A DNA stretch of 64,000 nucleotides from Actinomycetota bacterium (GCA_023379675.1 JAMCPL010000007.1:43637-107636); one strand, 5' to 3'. Positions 21,514-30,991 are shown, numbered from the stretch's first letter. The notes: generated by a model from the letters alone, not told the origin. Made by a program: numbers and translations.

Positions 21514-22628
21514 TGCTTGTCTTGATCAAAAAAGTTACCGCCCCCTTCATCTTCGTTCCCCTCGCTCGACGCGCGCAACGGAGGCTCAGTCACCATGGGG
21601 CGCCTCCTGCCTGCGGCATCTCCCCTCTTCTCGGGCACGTTACCGGCATCGCCTTTATCAGTAGCTGCATGCTGCATGGCAGGACCGGTTGCAGGCTGCT
21701 GCGCTGGAGGTATCCTGTCGCGGTGTCCGCTGCCAGCACGAGGCTGGTCCCTGACCATCTCGACCTGAGATCCGCTGCGACCACTATGCTGCAGCCCGTC
21801 GCCGGCAGTATCAGGCTGGTCCCTGACCATCTCTACCCTGGCACCGGCATCCGTGGCACCTGGTTCACTCCTCGCTCCGGCACTCCCCACACCTGGCGCT
21901 ATGGACATATTAGAACTCACCGGCCTGACTCCACCAGGCTTTTGTGATGGCCGACCTCCAGCACCTCCAGCATCATCGCTGCTACGGTCACTACCGCCTG
22001 CCACGGAACCCATCAGGGCTCCGCCTGCCTCCGGATCTCTCGCCATCACTCCCTTGGGAGCGCCTCGCTCCGAAGCGTGGACCGGTGCAGCGGCATCAGG
22101 GTGTGAGGCACCTGAAGCAGGAGTCTTCATGCGCTCGCGCCCATCCTTCACAGACCTGAGCACGCGTTCAAGAGAGACCTCGAACGCAGCCAGCCTCTTG
22201 TCGCAGTACTCGTCAACCTCACGTTTCACCTGCTTGGCAGTATCTTTCGCTTCGTCGACAATGTGCTGAGCGGCACGCTTCGCTTCACGCACCATCTCGC
22301 TCCTCTGCACCATACGCTCAGCCTGTGCTCGTACTTCATCAAGGATCTCCCGTGCTTCACGATCTCGCTCAGCCATAAATTCCGCTCTGTCCTCCAGCAT
22401 CTGGCGAGCCTCCGCCAACTCTCCTGGCAGTGCATCGAGCGCTTCACCTAGGAGCGCTGCCATCTGCTCCCGATTCACTCTGACCGATGGCGACAGAGGA
22501 ATCTGCCGTGCCTCATCAAGCAATGACAGTGCCTCATGCAACAGTGCCTCGCTACGGATATCGAAGCTCCTGGCGTGCTTGGCCACTCTCTGTAACGCTT
22601 CCCTGGTCTTTGCGGAGTCTTCCTTCAT
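21510..22628 (-). CDS. SepIVA-like coiled-coil septation protein
   Basis: 372 residues. The N-terminal ~190 residues are strongly helical and charged and match, from memory, the mycobacterial SepIVA family (MSMEG_2416/Rv2927c), a DivIVA-like protein needed for septation: LLDEARQIPLSPSVRVNREQ, DALPGELAEARQMLEDRAEF and the end segment YCDKRLAAFEVSLERVLRSV. The remaining ~180 residues are a Gly/Ser/Pro-rich tail with a repeated VEMVRDQP block, not expected in the mycobacterial protein. Its location between coaD and yceD also fits. It acts at the cytoplasmic face of the septum by analogy. Confidence 0.75.
   Translation of the reverse strand: MKEDSAKTREALQRVAKHARSFDIRSEALLHEALSLLDEARQIPLSPSVRVNREQMAALLGEALDALPGELAEARQMLEDRAEFMAERDREAREILDEVRAQAERMVQRSEMVREAKRAAQHIVDEAKDTAKQVKREVDEYCDKRLAAFEVSLERVLRSVKDGRERMKTPASGASHPDAAAPVHASERGAPKGVMARDPEAGGALMGSVAGGSDRSSDDAGGAGGRPSQKPGGVRPVSSNMSIAPGVGSAGARSEPGATDAGARVEMVRDQPDTAGDGLQHSGRSGSQVEMVRDQPRAGSGHRDRIPPAQQPATGPAMQHAATDKGDAGNVPEKRGDAAGRRRPMVTEPPLRASSEGNEDEGGGNFFDQDKQ
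21741..21833. repeat. 21-base direct repeat inside the SepIVA-like tail
   Basis: AGGCTGGTCCCTGACCATCT plus a further C occurs at 21741-21761 and again at 21813-21833, exactly 72 bases apart, in frame. It encodes VEMVRDQP twice. Flanking bases are partly similar, suggesting a decaying 72-base duplication. Confidence 0.85.
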
Positions 22629-22630
22629 TT

Positions 22631-23119
22631 TTACCTCCCCAGCTTCAGCCTCAGCTGTTCAGCGACCGGCTTGGGTACAAATCCCGTCACGTCACCATGA
22701 AATCCTGCAACCTCTCGCAGTAAACGTGAGGCAACAAACGATGAGGTGGAGTCAGTCGGAATGAAGATCGTATCTATGCCAGAAAGCTGGCGATTCATCT
22801 GGGCCATCTGTAGCTCGTTCTCGAAATCCGTGACCGCCCGCAACCCCTTCACAATAGCATTCGCACCTACCTCCCTGGCCACATTGACCACCAGCGTACT
22901 GATAGCAACAATACGTACTCCGTTCAGATGGGTAACTGACTTCTCTATCATCGCCTGCCGCTCCGCCAGGGAAAACATCGGATCAGTCTTTTGTGGATTT
23001 CTCAGCACCGCAACCACGACTTCATCGAAGAGATCGACCGCCCGCTCGACAACCTCGAGATGCCCGTTATGAAAAGGATCGAACGATCCCGGAAAAAGAA
23101 CTGTTCTCAATTTATGCAA
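22631..23119 (-). CDS. coaD: Phosphopantetheine adenylyltransferase
   Basis: Fourth step of coenzyme A synthesis: 4'-phosphopantetheine + ATP to dephospho-CoA. 162 residues with the nucleotidyltransferase motif FPGSFDPFHNGHLEVVERA at the N-terminus, NAIVKGLRAVTDFENELQMAQMNR and the STSSFVASRLLREVA end. It directly precedes the SepIVA-like gene with 2 bases between. A 190-base gap without a visible gene separates it from rsmD. Confidence 0.96.
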   Translation of the reverse strand: MHKLRTVLFPGSFDPFHNGHLEVVERAVDLFDEVVVAVLRNPQKTDPMFSLAERQAMIEKSVTHLNGVRIVAISTLVVNVAREVGANAIVKGLRAVTDFENELQMAQMNRQLSGIDTIFIPTDSTSSFVASRLLREVAGFHGDVTGFVPKPVAEQLRLKLGR

Positions 23120-23311
23120 ACCTCCATGTGCTCCCTCACGATCCTAGTGCAGCCACCGGGCAACCCGCCTCTCGATCTCTTGTATATGGCGGAAACACAT
23201 AGTGCCTACGCTGTGACACACCACGTAGCCGGACACTCCTACCGCCCTTCTCGTTAGCATAGCCAAACCATGGTCATGCCTTAATCCATGAAATACCATG
23301 CTACAGCTTCA

Positions 23312-23881
23312 CTACACCGTCATCACACCACGTAGCACGTTTACCAGCGTACCTCCGTACGTCCGGCTTTTTACCTGCACCCATCCAGGCGGGAAATCAT
23401 ACCTGCCAGGACGCGTCTCCACAACGGCAAGTCCGGCTTTCAGGATGCCGAGTACGCTGCCGCAAAGTACAGGGACCCCCCCTCCGTCCCCATCCTCGTT
23501 GCTATCGTACGGGGGATCGATAAACGCAATATCGAAATATGAGGACGACCGGAGGAATCTCATCACGTCTGCATTCACGATGTTGTAGCGCTTCCCCGAT
23601 AGATCAAGTTCCGTCAGGTTCCGCTGGATGCCGGAAACCGCCCTGCGATTCCTCTCTACAAATGTCACCCTTCCCGCTCCCCTGGACAGCGCCTCGATCC
23701 CAAGTGCTCCGGTACCAGAGTACAGATCCACAACGTCGGCGCCACTTACCGAAGCAAGCGAGTAAAGCATGTCGAATATCGCCTTACGCACAAGAGACGA
23801 GGTGGGCCTGAGGCCACTGGATCCGCCCGGGAACCGGATGGCCCGGCCCTTCAGGCTCCCTCCGATCACCCTCACCTGCAC
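23312..23881 (-). CDS. rsmD: 16S rRNA (guanine-N2)-methyltransferase RsmD
   Basis: 189 residues. The N-terminus MQVRVIGGSLKGR, RPTSSLVRKAIFDML, the SAM-binding VVDLYSGTGALGIEALSRGA and the catalytic FIDPPYD identify RsmD, which methylates G966 of 16S rRNA (E. coli numbering). A short Gly/Asp insert (NEDGDGGG) follows the DPPY motif. It lies 13 bases after recG and upstream of coaD, a common gene pair. Confidence 0.94.
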   Translation of the reverse strand: MQVRVIGGSLKGRAIRFPGGSSGLRPTSSLVRKAIFDMLYSLASVSGADVVDLYSGTGALGIEALSRGAGRVTFVERNRRAVSGIQRNLTELDLSGKRYNIVNADVMRFLRSSSYFDIAFIDPPYDSNEDGDGGGVPVLCGSVLGILKAGLAVVETRPGRYDFPPGWVQVKSRTYGGTLVNVLRGVMTV

Positions 23882-23894
23882 TGCTCCTGGTAGA

Positions 23895-26168
23895 TCACCC
23901 GCTCACCAGGTAATGACCGGCTTCAGCAATAAACATGGCCACCTCGTCATGCAACAGCGGATTCGATGAAAGCTCCGGATCATTTCCAACCAGGTCCATA
24001 GCGAGTTCCCGTGCCCGCTCCACCTCTCCAGAGTCCACCCGCCTCAATGTGGCAAGCTTGAAACCACTTCGCCCTGCCTGCCGCGTCCCCAGGACCGCCC
24101 CTTCACCACGGATATCCATATCTATTTCGGAAAGTTCGAATCCATCGTTGGTAGTGGCAATCGCCTCCAACCTCCGGGCGCCGTCCTTGGTGACGGGCTC
24201 GCCCAGCAGGTAGCACCATGATGGAAGGTTGGAACGCCCGACCCGCCCACGCAACTGATGGAGTTGAGCAAGCCCAAACCTGTCCGCGCCTTCGATGACC
24301 ATGACGGTGGCATCAGGTACGTCTACGCCAACCTCCACCACAGTGGTGGATACCAGTACCTGGATCTTCCCGGTACGGAATTTTTCCATCGTCTCGGCTT
24401 TCTGCGATGCGGGCAGTGCTCCGTGCATTAGCCCTACTGCAAGTCCAGCCAGCGGACCATTTGCCAATCTCTCCATCTCATGGGTCGCCGACACGCCGGC
24501 CTGCCGTTCGTTGTCCTCTATGAGAGGACATACGATGTATGCCTTATGGCCGGCACTGACCTCGGATCGCACGGCTTCCCACACCTTGGCCTCCTGTCCC
24601 CGGCTCTTCACCCAGATGGTTTTCACCGGAAATCGACCTTCAGGCATCTCGGAAAGTGAGGTCAGGTCCAGATCGCCAAACACGGCAAGCGCCGCTGTAC
24701 GAGGTATAGGAGTGGCCGTCATCACCAGCACGTCAGGATCGTGCCCGGTGGAATCGTGCCCAGCGGGATTACCGCTTTTCCCTCTTATGGACAACCTCTG
24801 CTCCACTCCAAATCTGTGCTGCTCATCCACTACGACCACGCCCAGATTGTGAAAGCTCACCGTCTCACTGAGTAAGGCGTGCGTACCGACCACTATGTCG
24901 GCGTGCCCGCCACTTATGCGCCGGATGATATCGCTCCGTGCAGACCCCGGTACGCGACCGGTGAGAAGTTGTACCTCGATCGGCCGTATCCCACCTATCG
25001 CAGAATCATCGGCTACGTGGAGGCCGGTCACAAGTTTCTGCAACGAAAACAGGTGCTGCTCCGCCAGCACCTCAGTAGGCACCATAAGCGCCGACTGGTA
25101 TCCACCCTGCACACCGGTAAGAAGTGCAGCGACTGCGACAATGGTCTTACCCGAACCGACATCGCCCTGCAGGAGCCTGTGCATCGGCAATGGACTTGCC
25201 ATGTCCGCAGCTATCTCCTCGATAGCTTTCACCTGCGATCCAGTCAGTGCGAAAGGCAGGGACCGGAAGAACTCGTCCAGCAAGCAACTGACGCCACCAC
25301 CGGTACCAGCATGCCTAGGCCTAGGCCTAGGCCTATTCCCGTTCCGGCTTCTCTGGCCATCACCTCTATTGTCGCCATGGTCGCCATCACCTCTCAGCCA
25401 GCTCAGGCCGCCTATCCCAGAAATATCGTGCCGTATTCCAGCCGATGATTTCCTGCGTCGTATTTCCGTTGCCGCAAGATGCACCTGCAACCACAGGAGT
25501 TCGTCGAAAGCCAACCGCTTCCGGGCGGCTGCGATATCACTGGGGCTGCGCGGTCTATGTATCAGCCAAAAAGCGCTTGTCCTGCCCATCATGTTCAGCT
25601 TTTCCAGTTGTGATGCACTCAGCGGATCTGCCAACTCGCCCGCACGCGCTAGGGCTTCATCGAGGAACTTCATTATGTCCGAACTGGTAATTGATGCTTT
25701 TTCGGAAGCTGGATAGACGGGAACCAGCCCCGCCTGAGCCGGCCAGTTACCAATATCGACCGTAGGATTCACCATCTCCGCCAACTTCGAGTACCTGTTG
25801 CTGGTAACCTCTCCAAACATCCACACCTTTTCGCCTGCATGCAGCTGCCTTGCCCGCCATGGCTGGTTGAAGAAGACGACCTGCATGGTCCCGGTTGCAT
25901 CGTCTACTCCGGCCTCCACCACTGCCCTGCCCCTGCGAGACCGGTATCCCTTGATCTCTGTGATACGCCCGTGGATCCAGGATGAATCTCCTGGAGAGAG
26001 TGCAGCCACCTCAGAAACTCTTCGCCGGTCCTCGTACCGGTACGGGTAGCATGTCAACAAATCGAAAATACTTTCTATGCCAACCGATGCCAGCGAAGCT
26101 GAATACTTGTCGCCTACACCATTCAGCACTGCAATGGGCGTCCTGGCGAGCAGCATGAGTGACTTCAT
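23895..26168 (-). CDS. recG: ATP-dependent DNA helicase RecG
   Basis: Branch-migrates stalled forks and Holliday junctions. N-terminal wedge (OB) domain, then superfamily 2 helicase motifs: Walker A LLQGDVGSGKT, DEQH in VVVDEQHRFG, the TATPIPRT motif III, and QLRGRVGR. The track ORF starts at 26285 inside fakA; ATG 26168 (MKSLMLLARTPIAVLNGVG) gives 757 residues and fits the family. An Arg/Gly/Asp-rich insert (RGDGDHGDNRGDGQRS onward, with RPRPRPR from a CCTAGG tandem) breaks the region just before the helicase core. It follows fakA with a 25-base gap. Confidence 0.95.
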   Translation of the reverse strand: MKSLMLLARTPIAVLNGVGDKYSASLASVGIESIFDLLTCYPYRYEDRRRVSEVAALSPGDSSWIHGRITEIKGYRSRRGRAVVEAGVDDATGTMQVVFFNQPWRARQLHAGEKVWMFGEVTSNRYSKLAEMVNPTVDIGNWPAQAGLVPVYPASEKASITSSDIMKFLDEALARAGELADPLSASQLEKLNMMGRTSAFWLIHRPRSPSDIAAARKRLAFDELLWLQVHLAATEIRRRKSSAGIRHDISGIGGLSWLRGDGDHGDNRGDGQRSRNGNRPRPRPRHAGTGGGVSCLLDEFFRSLPFALTGSQVKAIEEIAADMASPLPMHRLLQGDVGSGKTIVAVAALLTGVQGGYQSALMVPTEVLAEQHLFSLQKLVTGLHVADDSAIGGIRPIEVQLLTGRVPGSARSDIIRRISGGHADIVVGTHALLSETVSFHNLGVVVVDEQHRFGVEQRLSIRGKSGNPAGHDSTGHDPDVLVMTATPIPRTAALAVFGDLDLTSLSEMPEGRFPVKTIWVKSRGQEAKVWEAVRSEVSAGHKAYIVCPLIEDNERQAGVSATHEMERLANGPLAGLAVGLMHGALPASQKAETMEKFRTGKIQVLVSTTVVEVGVDVPDATVMVIEGADRFGLAQLHQLRGRVGRSNLPSWCYLLGEPVTKDGARRLEAIATTNDGFELSEIDMDIRGEGAVLGTRQAGRSGFKLATLRRVDSGEVERARELAMDLVGNDPELSSNPLLHDEVAMFIAEAGHYLVSG
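25314..25335. repeat. Tandem CCTAGG hexamer within recG
   Basis: Three complete copies of the self-complementary CCTAGG followed by CCTA, encoding Arg-Pro dipeptides in the RecG insert. CTAG is usually among the rarest tetramers in bacterial genomes, so a triplet is notable. Confidence 0.9.
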
Positions 26169-26193
26169 TTCCGCCGCCCACTCACCGAAGTAT

Positions 26194-27933
26194 CTACTCC
26201 ACCCCGATGAGGTACGGATACAAGGGTTGCCCGCCGTCATGGATCTCAAGTCCCACTCCCGGATGATTCTCCACCAGCCATTCACTCAACTGCCTGGTAA
26301 TAGCCGGACGGGCCCCCTCCCCTTCTATCAGGGTAATCAGCTCCCCTCCATGCTCTTCCAAGAGTTCCGCCACAAGCCTCATGGCAACTCCATAAATCGA
26401 ATCACCTGAAAAGGCTATGCCCTCTCTCGTGAGCGCCAGCCAATCACCTCGCTTTATAGGTCCGTCCGGACCTTCCGCCTCCCTCACAGCCATCGTCACC
26501 TCGCCAGTGAATACCCTGCGTGCAGAGGATGCCATGGCCCTCACGTTCTCCCTGGCGCCTGCCTGCGGATCGTATTCCAGGAGAGCCGCAAACCCCTCTA
26601 TGCTTCCACTGGTCGGAACGACCTCCACGGCCTTGGTGGAAAGTTCAGCCACTTGGAATGCAACCGGAAGTATGTTGTCATTGTTGGGTAGGATGATCAC
26701 TTCCGGAGAAGGAACTTCATTGACTACCGCAAGCATCTCTGCAACAGAAGGATTCATGGACTGCCCACCGGCAACGTGATGATGCACGCCAAGGGATCTG
26801 AATATCCTACCTATGCCTTCACCATTGACAACAGCCACCACTGATGTGACCGCAGACGCGACAAGATTCGCCACCGGGGCTGCGGTAGCCGATGCAGCTT
26901 CGACGTCACGAACCCATCTTTCTTCCACCACCTGCTCGGCCAGATCGGTCACTCGTATATTCTTTGGCCTGCCAACATCCAGCGCAGCTTCTATAGCGCC
27001 TCCTACATCATTGGTGTGAATGTGGCAGTTCCACAGTCCATCCCCACCTACTACGACGATAGAGTCACCTATCCCCTCCCATGCCTCTTTCAGTGCTGGT
27101 ATCGACAAGTCCGGTGCCTCCAGGAGGTGCATGACCTCATAGCGGACGCTAAGTTGCGGATGTCCAGATGCCAGCGCAAATCCATTGCCCTCGCCGGACT
27201 CTCCAATTGCTGCATAAGATGCGAGATGCCGTACGGGTACGGTAAATGCCGGTGGGCTGGGTAGAAACTTGCCGCCGACCACATGGCCCAGGGCATCGAA
27301 GAACAGAAGGTAACCGCGCCCTCCCGCATCCACCACCCCTGCTTCAGCCAGCACCGGCAGCATCTCGGGAGTGCGCTCCAGCGTTTCTCGGGCAGCAGCG
27401 TGAGCGGAATCGACGACAGCACCAAGCAGGCTGCTCGCACCGTGCTCTTGCGTGGTATCCCAGCTATCCACGACTCGCCTGGCACCTTCCGCCGCCGCAC
27501 GGGCAACGGTCAGTACGGTGCCTTCCACGGGTTTCAGCACTGCTTCCCTCGCGGTAATATCTGCAACTTCGAGTGCCTCGGTGATTTGCACACCATCCAA
27601 CTCCGAAAGACCTTTGACAACGCTGGTAAAACCTCTCAATAGTTGAGAAAGGATTACTCCGGAATTGCCCCGAGCGCCCATTAATGACCCGCGCGCCACG
27701 GCCTGGCACACCGACTCCATGCTTGGCTCGGATCCGCCAGGCTGCAAGCCGGCAGATGCCAATTCATCAAGTACCGATTCAAGGGTGAGTGACATATTAG
27801 TACCGGTATCACCATCGGGAACAGGGTAAACGTTCAATCTATTGATAGTCTCCTCATGAGTACGGAGCAACTCGTGGAACGAGCTGATCACTTCAATGAG
27901 GTCGCTGGGCGTCAAGTAGCGTTTTGTAGTCAT
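26194..27933 (-). CDS. fakA: Fatty acid kinase ATP-binding subunit (DhaL-DegV type, YloV)
   Basis: 579 residues. The N-terminal DhaL domain carries the Mg-ATP motif NVYPVPDGDTGTNMSLTLE and GARGNSGVILSQLLRG. A middle domain and a C-terminal DegV-like domain follow (GGQSMNPSVAEMLAVV, IILPNNDNI). With a FakB partner, FakA phosphorylates fatty acids to acyl-phosphates, the same intermediate PlsX makes. A FakB gene is not in the window. The order rpmB (divergent), fakA, recG is widely conserved in Gram-positive bacteria. Confidence 0.9.
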   Translation of the reverse strand: MTTKRYLTPSDLIEVISSFHELLRTHEETINRLNVYPVPDGDTGTNMSLTLESVLDELASAGLQPGGSEPSMESVCQAVARGSLMGARGNSGVILSQLLRGFTSVVKGLSELDGVQITEALEVADITAREAVLKPVEGTVLTVARAAAEGARRVVDSWDTTQEHGASSLLGAVVDSAHAAARETLERTPEMLPVLAEAGVVDAGGRGYLLFFDALGHVVGGKFLPSPPAFTVPVRHLASYAAIGESGEGNGFALASGHPQLSVRYEVMHLLEAPDLSIPALKEAWEGIGDSIVVVGGDGLWNCHIHTNDVGGAIEAALDVGRPKNIRVTDLAEQVVEERWVRDVEAASATAAPVANLVASAVTSVVAVVNGEGIGRIFRSLGVHHHVAGGQSMNPSVAEMLAVVNEVPSPEVIILPNNDNILPVAFQVAELSTKAVEVVPTSGSIEGFAALLEYDPQAGARENVRAMASSARRVFTGEVTMAVREAEGPDGPIKRGDWLALTREGIAFSGDSIYGVAMRLVAELLEEHGGELITLIEGEGARPAITRQLSEWLVENHPGVGLEIHDGGQPLYPYLIGVE

Positions 27934-28038
27934 CCAAAAGCATGATAACCTGTAATCGAGCGCTGGTGGTGCGCATTGTGTCCACCCATGCCATAATAGC
28001 CATAATTGATAGTCATACTCAAAGGAGCCATCAGAAAT

Positions 28039-28248
28039 ATGAGGTCAGTATGCGACATATGCGGCAAGCATCCGTCTATGGGGATGTCGCTGAGCCATTC
28101 CCACCGGCGTACAAAGCGTCGGTGGAATCCCAACATCCAGCGCGTAAGGGCACTGGTGGATGGGACACCTAAGCGCATCCATGTATGCACATCGTGCCTG
28201 AAGGCCGGCAAGATTCAAAAGCCTGCTTTCCGGTCTATTACAACATAG
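28039..28248 (+). CDS. rpmB: 50S ribosomal protein L28
   Basis: 69 residues from ATG 28039 (MRSVCDICGKHPSMG). The two CxxC pairs (CDIC and CTSC) mark the zinc-binding form. The core SHSHRRTKRRWNPNIQRVRA is typical. AAAGGAG lies 11 bases upstream. The track ORF begins 11 codons earlier, but that extension would include the ribosome site. It is divergent from fakA. Confidence 0.96.
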   Translation: MRSVCDICGKHPSMGMSLSHSHRRTKRRWNPNIQRVRALVDGTPKRIHVCTSCLKAGKIQKPAFRSITT

Positions 28249-28305
28249 CCTCGAGCCACTAACCAGCCGGTGGCGTCATGCGATCTATGAAATGCCACAC
28301 TGGCA

Positions 28306-28956
28306 TCAAGGCTTGTCAATCGACTTGTTCATATTCTGGACCGCGTACACGGCGGCCTCGGTACGACGGGAAAATCCCATCTTGGCCAGCATGTTGGACA
28401 CGTAATTCTTCACAGTCTTCTCTGCGAGAAACATCTCGGCCGCTATCTGGCGGTTGGTCTTCCCCTCGGCAATAAGCCCCAATATGGCCCGCTCCTGCAC
28501 GGTTAGCCGTGCCACTCTCTCATCGATATCGGACTCGTTGCGGATTTTTTGCATAAGCTGCTTGATCAGCGATGGGTCCAGCAACGATTCACCGTTGGCC
28601 ACTCGCTTGAGAGCTTGGACCAGTTCCGTTCCCTTGATCTGTTTCAGCAAGTACCCGCTTGCTCCCGCCATAATAGAGGCAAACAGGGCGTCATCATCGC
28701 TGAATGATGTCAGCATCAGGCAATAGACATCCGGCATCTGACTCCTGACTTCACGGCACACCTCCACCCCACTCCCGTCTGGTAGCCTCACGTCGAGAAC
28801 TGCGACATCCGGTGCAACGGACGGAATACGAGCAAGAGCATCCCGAGCAGTTGCCGCCTCGCCCACCACCTCCATATCTTCGTCAGCCTCGATAAGGTCA
28901 CGTAACCCACGCCTGACGACCTCGTGATCATCAAGTAAAAATACCCTGGTTCCCAA
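28306..28956 (-). CDS. DevR/DosR-like NarL-family response regulator, orphan
   Basis: 216 residues: receiver domain (~1-120) with acidic DD at 9-10, phospho-acceptor Asp55 in VAVLDVRLPDG and Lys in GYLLKQIKG; C-terminal LuxR-type HTH (~145-210) with LTVQERAILGLIAEGKTNRQIAAEMFLAEKTVKNYVSNMLAKMG. It matches, from memory, mycobacterial DevR/DosR closely over both domains, the regulator of the hypoxia/NO dormancy response. No sensor kinase is encoded nearby. It follows trpA on the same strand after 24 bases, so it may be read through from the trp operon. Confidence 0.88.
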   Translation of the reverse strand: MGTRVFLLDDHEVVRRGLRDLIEADEDMEVVGEAATARDALARIPSVAPDVAVLDVRLPDGSGVEVCREVRSQMPDVYCLMLTSFSDDDALFASIMAGASGYLLKQIKGTELVQALKRVANGESLLDPSLIKQLMQKIRNESDIDERVARLTVQERAILGLIAEGKTNRQIAAEMFLAEKTVKNYVSNMLAKMGFSRRTEAAVYAVQNMNKSIDKP

Positions 28957-28980
28957 TATCGCTCCTATCCGTCCTGTATT

Positions 28981-29832
28981 TCAAGAGTCTATCGCATCTC
29001 TCAGCGACCTGACGAACTTCTCCACTCCACTGGCGCCTGCTCCCTCCATCACCCTGCGTACTATGGCCGATCCAACTATCACGCCGTCTGCAATAGAACA
29101 CGCACCAGCCGCCTGAGCAGGTGTAGACACTCCTATCCCTACGAGAGCCGGCTTGTCAGTTACGGACATGACTTTGGCCGCCACCTCTCTGGCTGTGCGC
29201 GACAACGAATCGCGCTCCCCCGTGACGCCCATGGTGCCGACGCAGTAGACGAATCCACGCGTGCTTTCGCAGATACGCCTCGCCCGGTCGACAGGCGTAG
29301 TAGGAGCCACCAGCATTACATTCTCGATTCCAGATCCGTCGGCCTCGCGTATCCAGGGTGCAGACTCTTCAGGGGGGAGGTCTGGGATGATAGAACCAGA
29401 TATGCTTGCTCGCGACATATGTTTGGCCATGCGCGACAGACCACCCTTCAGCAACAGGTTGTAATACGTCATTACGACCAGTGGAACACCTGCTTCGACA
29501 CGGCTGATCTCGTCCAAGACGGTGGCCGGAGTAGCCCCTGCATCCAGAGCCATCCTCGATGCGGCTTGGATAACCGGCCCATCTATCATAGGGTCTGAAA
29601 AAGGTATGCCCACCTCGATGATGTTGGCGCCACCATGTGAAATTGCCTGCAATATGTCCAACCAGTCACGCGACATACCGCCCATCAGGTAACAGCACAG
29701 GCTTTTCCTCCCCTCATCGCGCCAGAAGCGCAAGCGTGTCTCGATTGTTCCTGGATCATGAGCTGACCTGGCCACAATCTGATCCGCGGGTGATGGGCGG
29801 GCGGGAAAACTTGCAGAGATATCAGCCACCAC
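28981..29832 (-). CDS. trpA: Tryptophan synthase alpha subunit
   Basis: Cleaves indole-3-glycerol phosphate to indole, passed to TrpB. The catalytic Glu and Asp are visible in IIEVGIPFSDPMIDGPVIQ; VMTYYNLLLKGG and the C-terminal phosphate loop ALVGIGVSTPAQA and GVIVGSAIVR are conserved. 283 residues, slightly long at the N-terminus. Its start overlaps the trpB end by 11 bases. Last trp gene of the run. Confidence 0.96.
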   Translation of the reverse strand: MVADISASFPARPSPADQIVARSAHDPGTIETRLRFWRDEGRKSLCCYLMGGMSRDWLDILQAISHGGANIIEVGIPFSDPMIDGPVIQAASRMALDAGATPATVLDEISRVEAGVPLVVMTYYNLLLKGGLSRMAKHMSRASISGSIIPDLPPEESAPWIREADGSGIENVMLVAPTTPVDRARRICESTRGFVYCVGTMGVTGERDSLSRTAREVAAKVMSVTDKPALVGIGVSTPAQAAGACSIADGVIVGSAIVRRVMEGAGASGVEKFVRSLRDAIDS

Positions 29833-30991
29833 GCAAAAGATCCTTCACTTGAGCCACATCCTTGTCCCCCCTGCCTGACAGTGTGACCATGACGGTAGAA
29901 CCGAAGGGGATGGTCTTACCGGCCTCTCGCGACACCCAGGCAATAGCGTGGGCTGATTCCAGTGCCGGTATGATCCCTTCCATCTGTGCCAGTAGCTTGA
30001 ACGCAACAAGTACCTCGCCGTCGCCAGCGGTCTCGTACCGTGCCCTTCCAAGCGAAGCCAAGAATGCATGCTCGGGACCGATGCCAGGATAGTCCAGCCC
30101 GGCAGAAATGGATTGTGCCTCCAGCACCTGCCCGGTATCGTCCTGGAGCAGGTTGGACATCATGCCGTGGAGCACTCCAGGTACCCCGTTACTGATGGCT
30201 GCACCACCAGCCGCTTCGACACCAACGAGATTGGCGGTGGTGGAAATGAACCCGGCAAAGGTGCCCGCCGCATTGGATCCACCGCCAACACAGGCCACCA
30301 CCCAATCGGGATCCAGGCCATGGAGCAACTGCCGGCATTGCTCGCGAGACTCCTCGCCTATGATGCTTTGCAACTCCCTTACCATCCAGGGATAGGGATG
30401 TGGACCCATGACCGAGCCGAGACAGTAATGAGTCGTCTCGCAGGTGGACACCCAGTCCCTCAATGCTTCGTTGACAGCATCCTTGAGCGTCCGGCTGCCG
30501 CTCTTTACCGGCCTCACTTCCGCACCAAGAAGTTCCATGCGAAATACATTCAGTTCTTGGCGCATTATGTCCAGCTCACCCATGTATACCACGCACTCCA
30601 TCCCGAACAGCGCTGCGGCAGTCGCCGCGGCAACTCCATGCTGACCGGCACCAGTCTCTGCCACCAGCCTCTTCTTACCCATACGCTCCGCCAAGAGTGC
30701 CTGGCCGATAACGTTGTTGATCTTGTGGGAACCGGTATGAGCAAGATCTTCGCGCTTCAACAGTATCCTCACTCCGACTCTCTGGGACAGTCTCCTGCAC
30801 TCCGTAAGAGGAGTCGGACGCCCAGCGTAATCAGACAGTATCGTGTTGAGCTGGAAGCGAAAGGTCTCATCCGCCCAAGCCGAACGGAATGATTCCTCCA
30901 GCTCCATGCAGGCCGCCATCAACGGCTCAGGTACAAACCTGCCACCATACTCACCATACTTCCCGCCCGGGCCAGGATCTCCCATCACCAT
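29822..30991 (-). CDS. trpB: Tryptophan synthase beta subunit
   Basis: PLP enzyme joining indole and serine. GKYGEYGGRFVPEPLM at the start, PLP lysine in REDLAHTGSHKINNVIGQ, the catalytic GAGQHG (ETGAGQHGVA) and the phosphate-binding GGGSNAAG loop are all intact. 389 residues is normal. It follows trpF after 52 bases and overlaps trpA. Confidence 0.97.
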   Translation of the reverse strand: MVMGDPGPGGKYGEYGGRFVPEPLMAACMELEESFRSAWADETFRFQLNTILSDYAGRPTPLTECRRLSQRVGVRILLKREDLAHTGSHKINNVIGQALLAERMGKKRLVAETGAGQHGVAAATAAALFGMECVVYMGELDIMRQELNVFRMELLGAEVRPVKSGSRTLKDAVNEALRDWVSTCETTHYCLGSVMGPHPYPWMVRELQSIIGEESREQCRQLLHGLDPDWVVACVGGGSNAAGTFAGFISTTANLVGVEAAGGAAISNGVPGVLHGMMSNLLQDDTGQVLEAQSISAGLDYPGIGPEHAFLASLGRARYETAGDGEVLVAFKLLAQMEGIIPALESAHAIAWVSREAGKTIPFGSTVMVTLSGRGDKDVAQVKDLLRGG

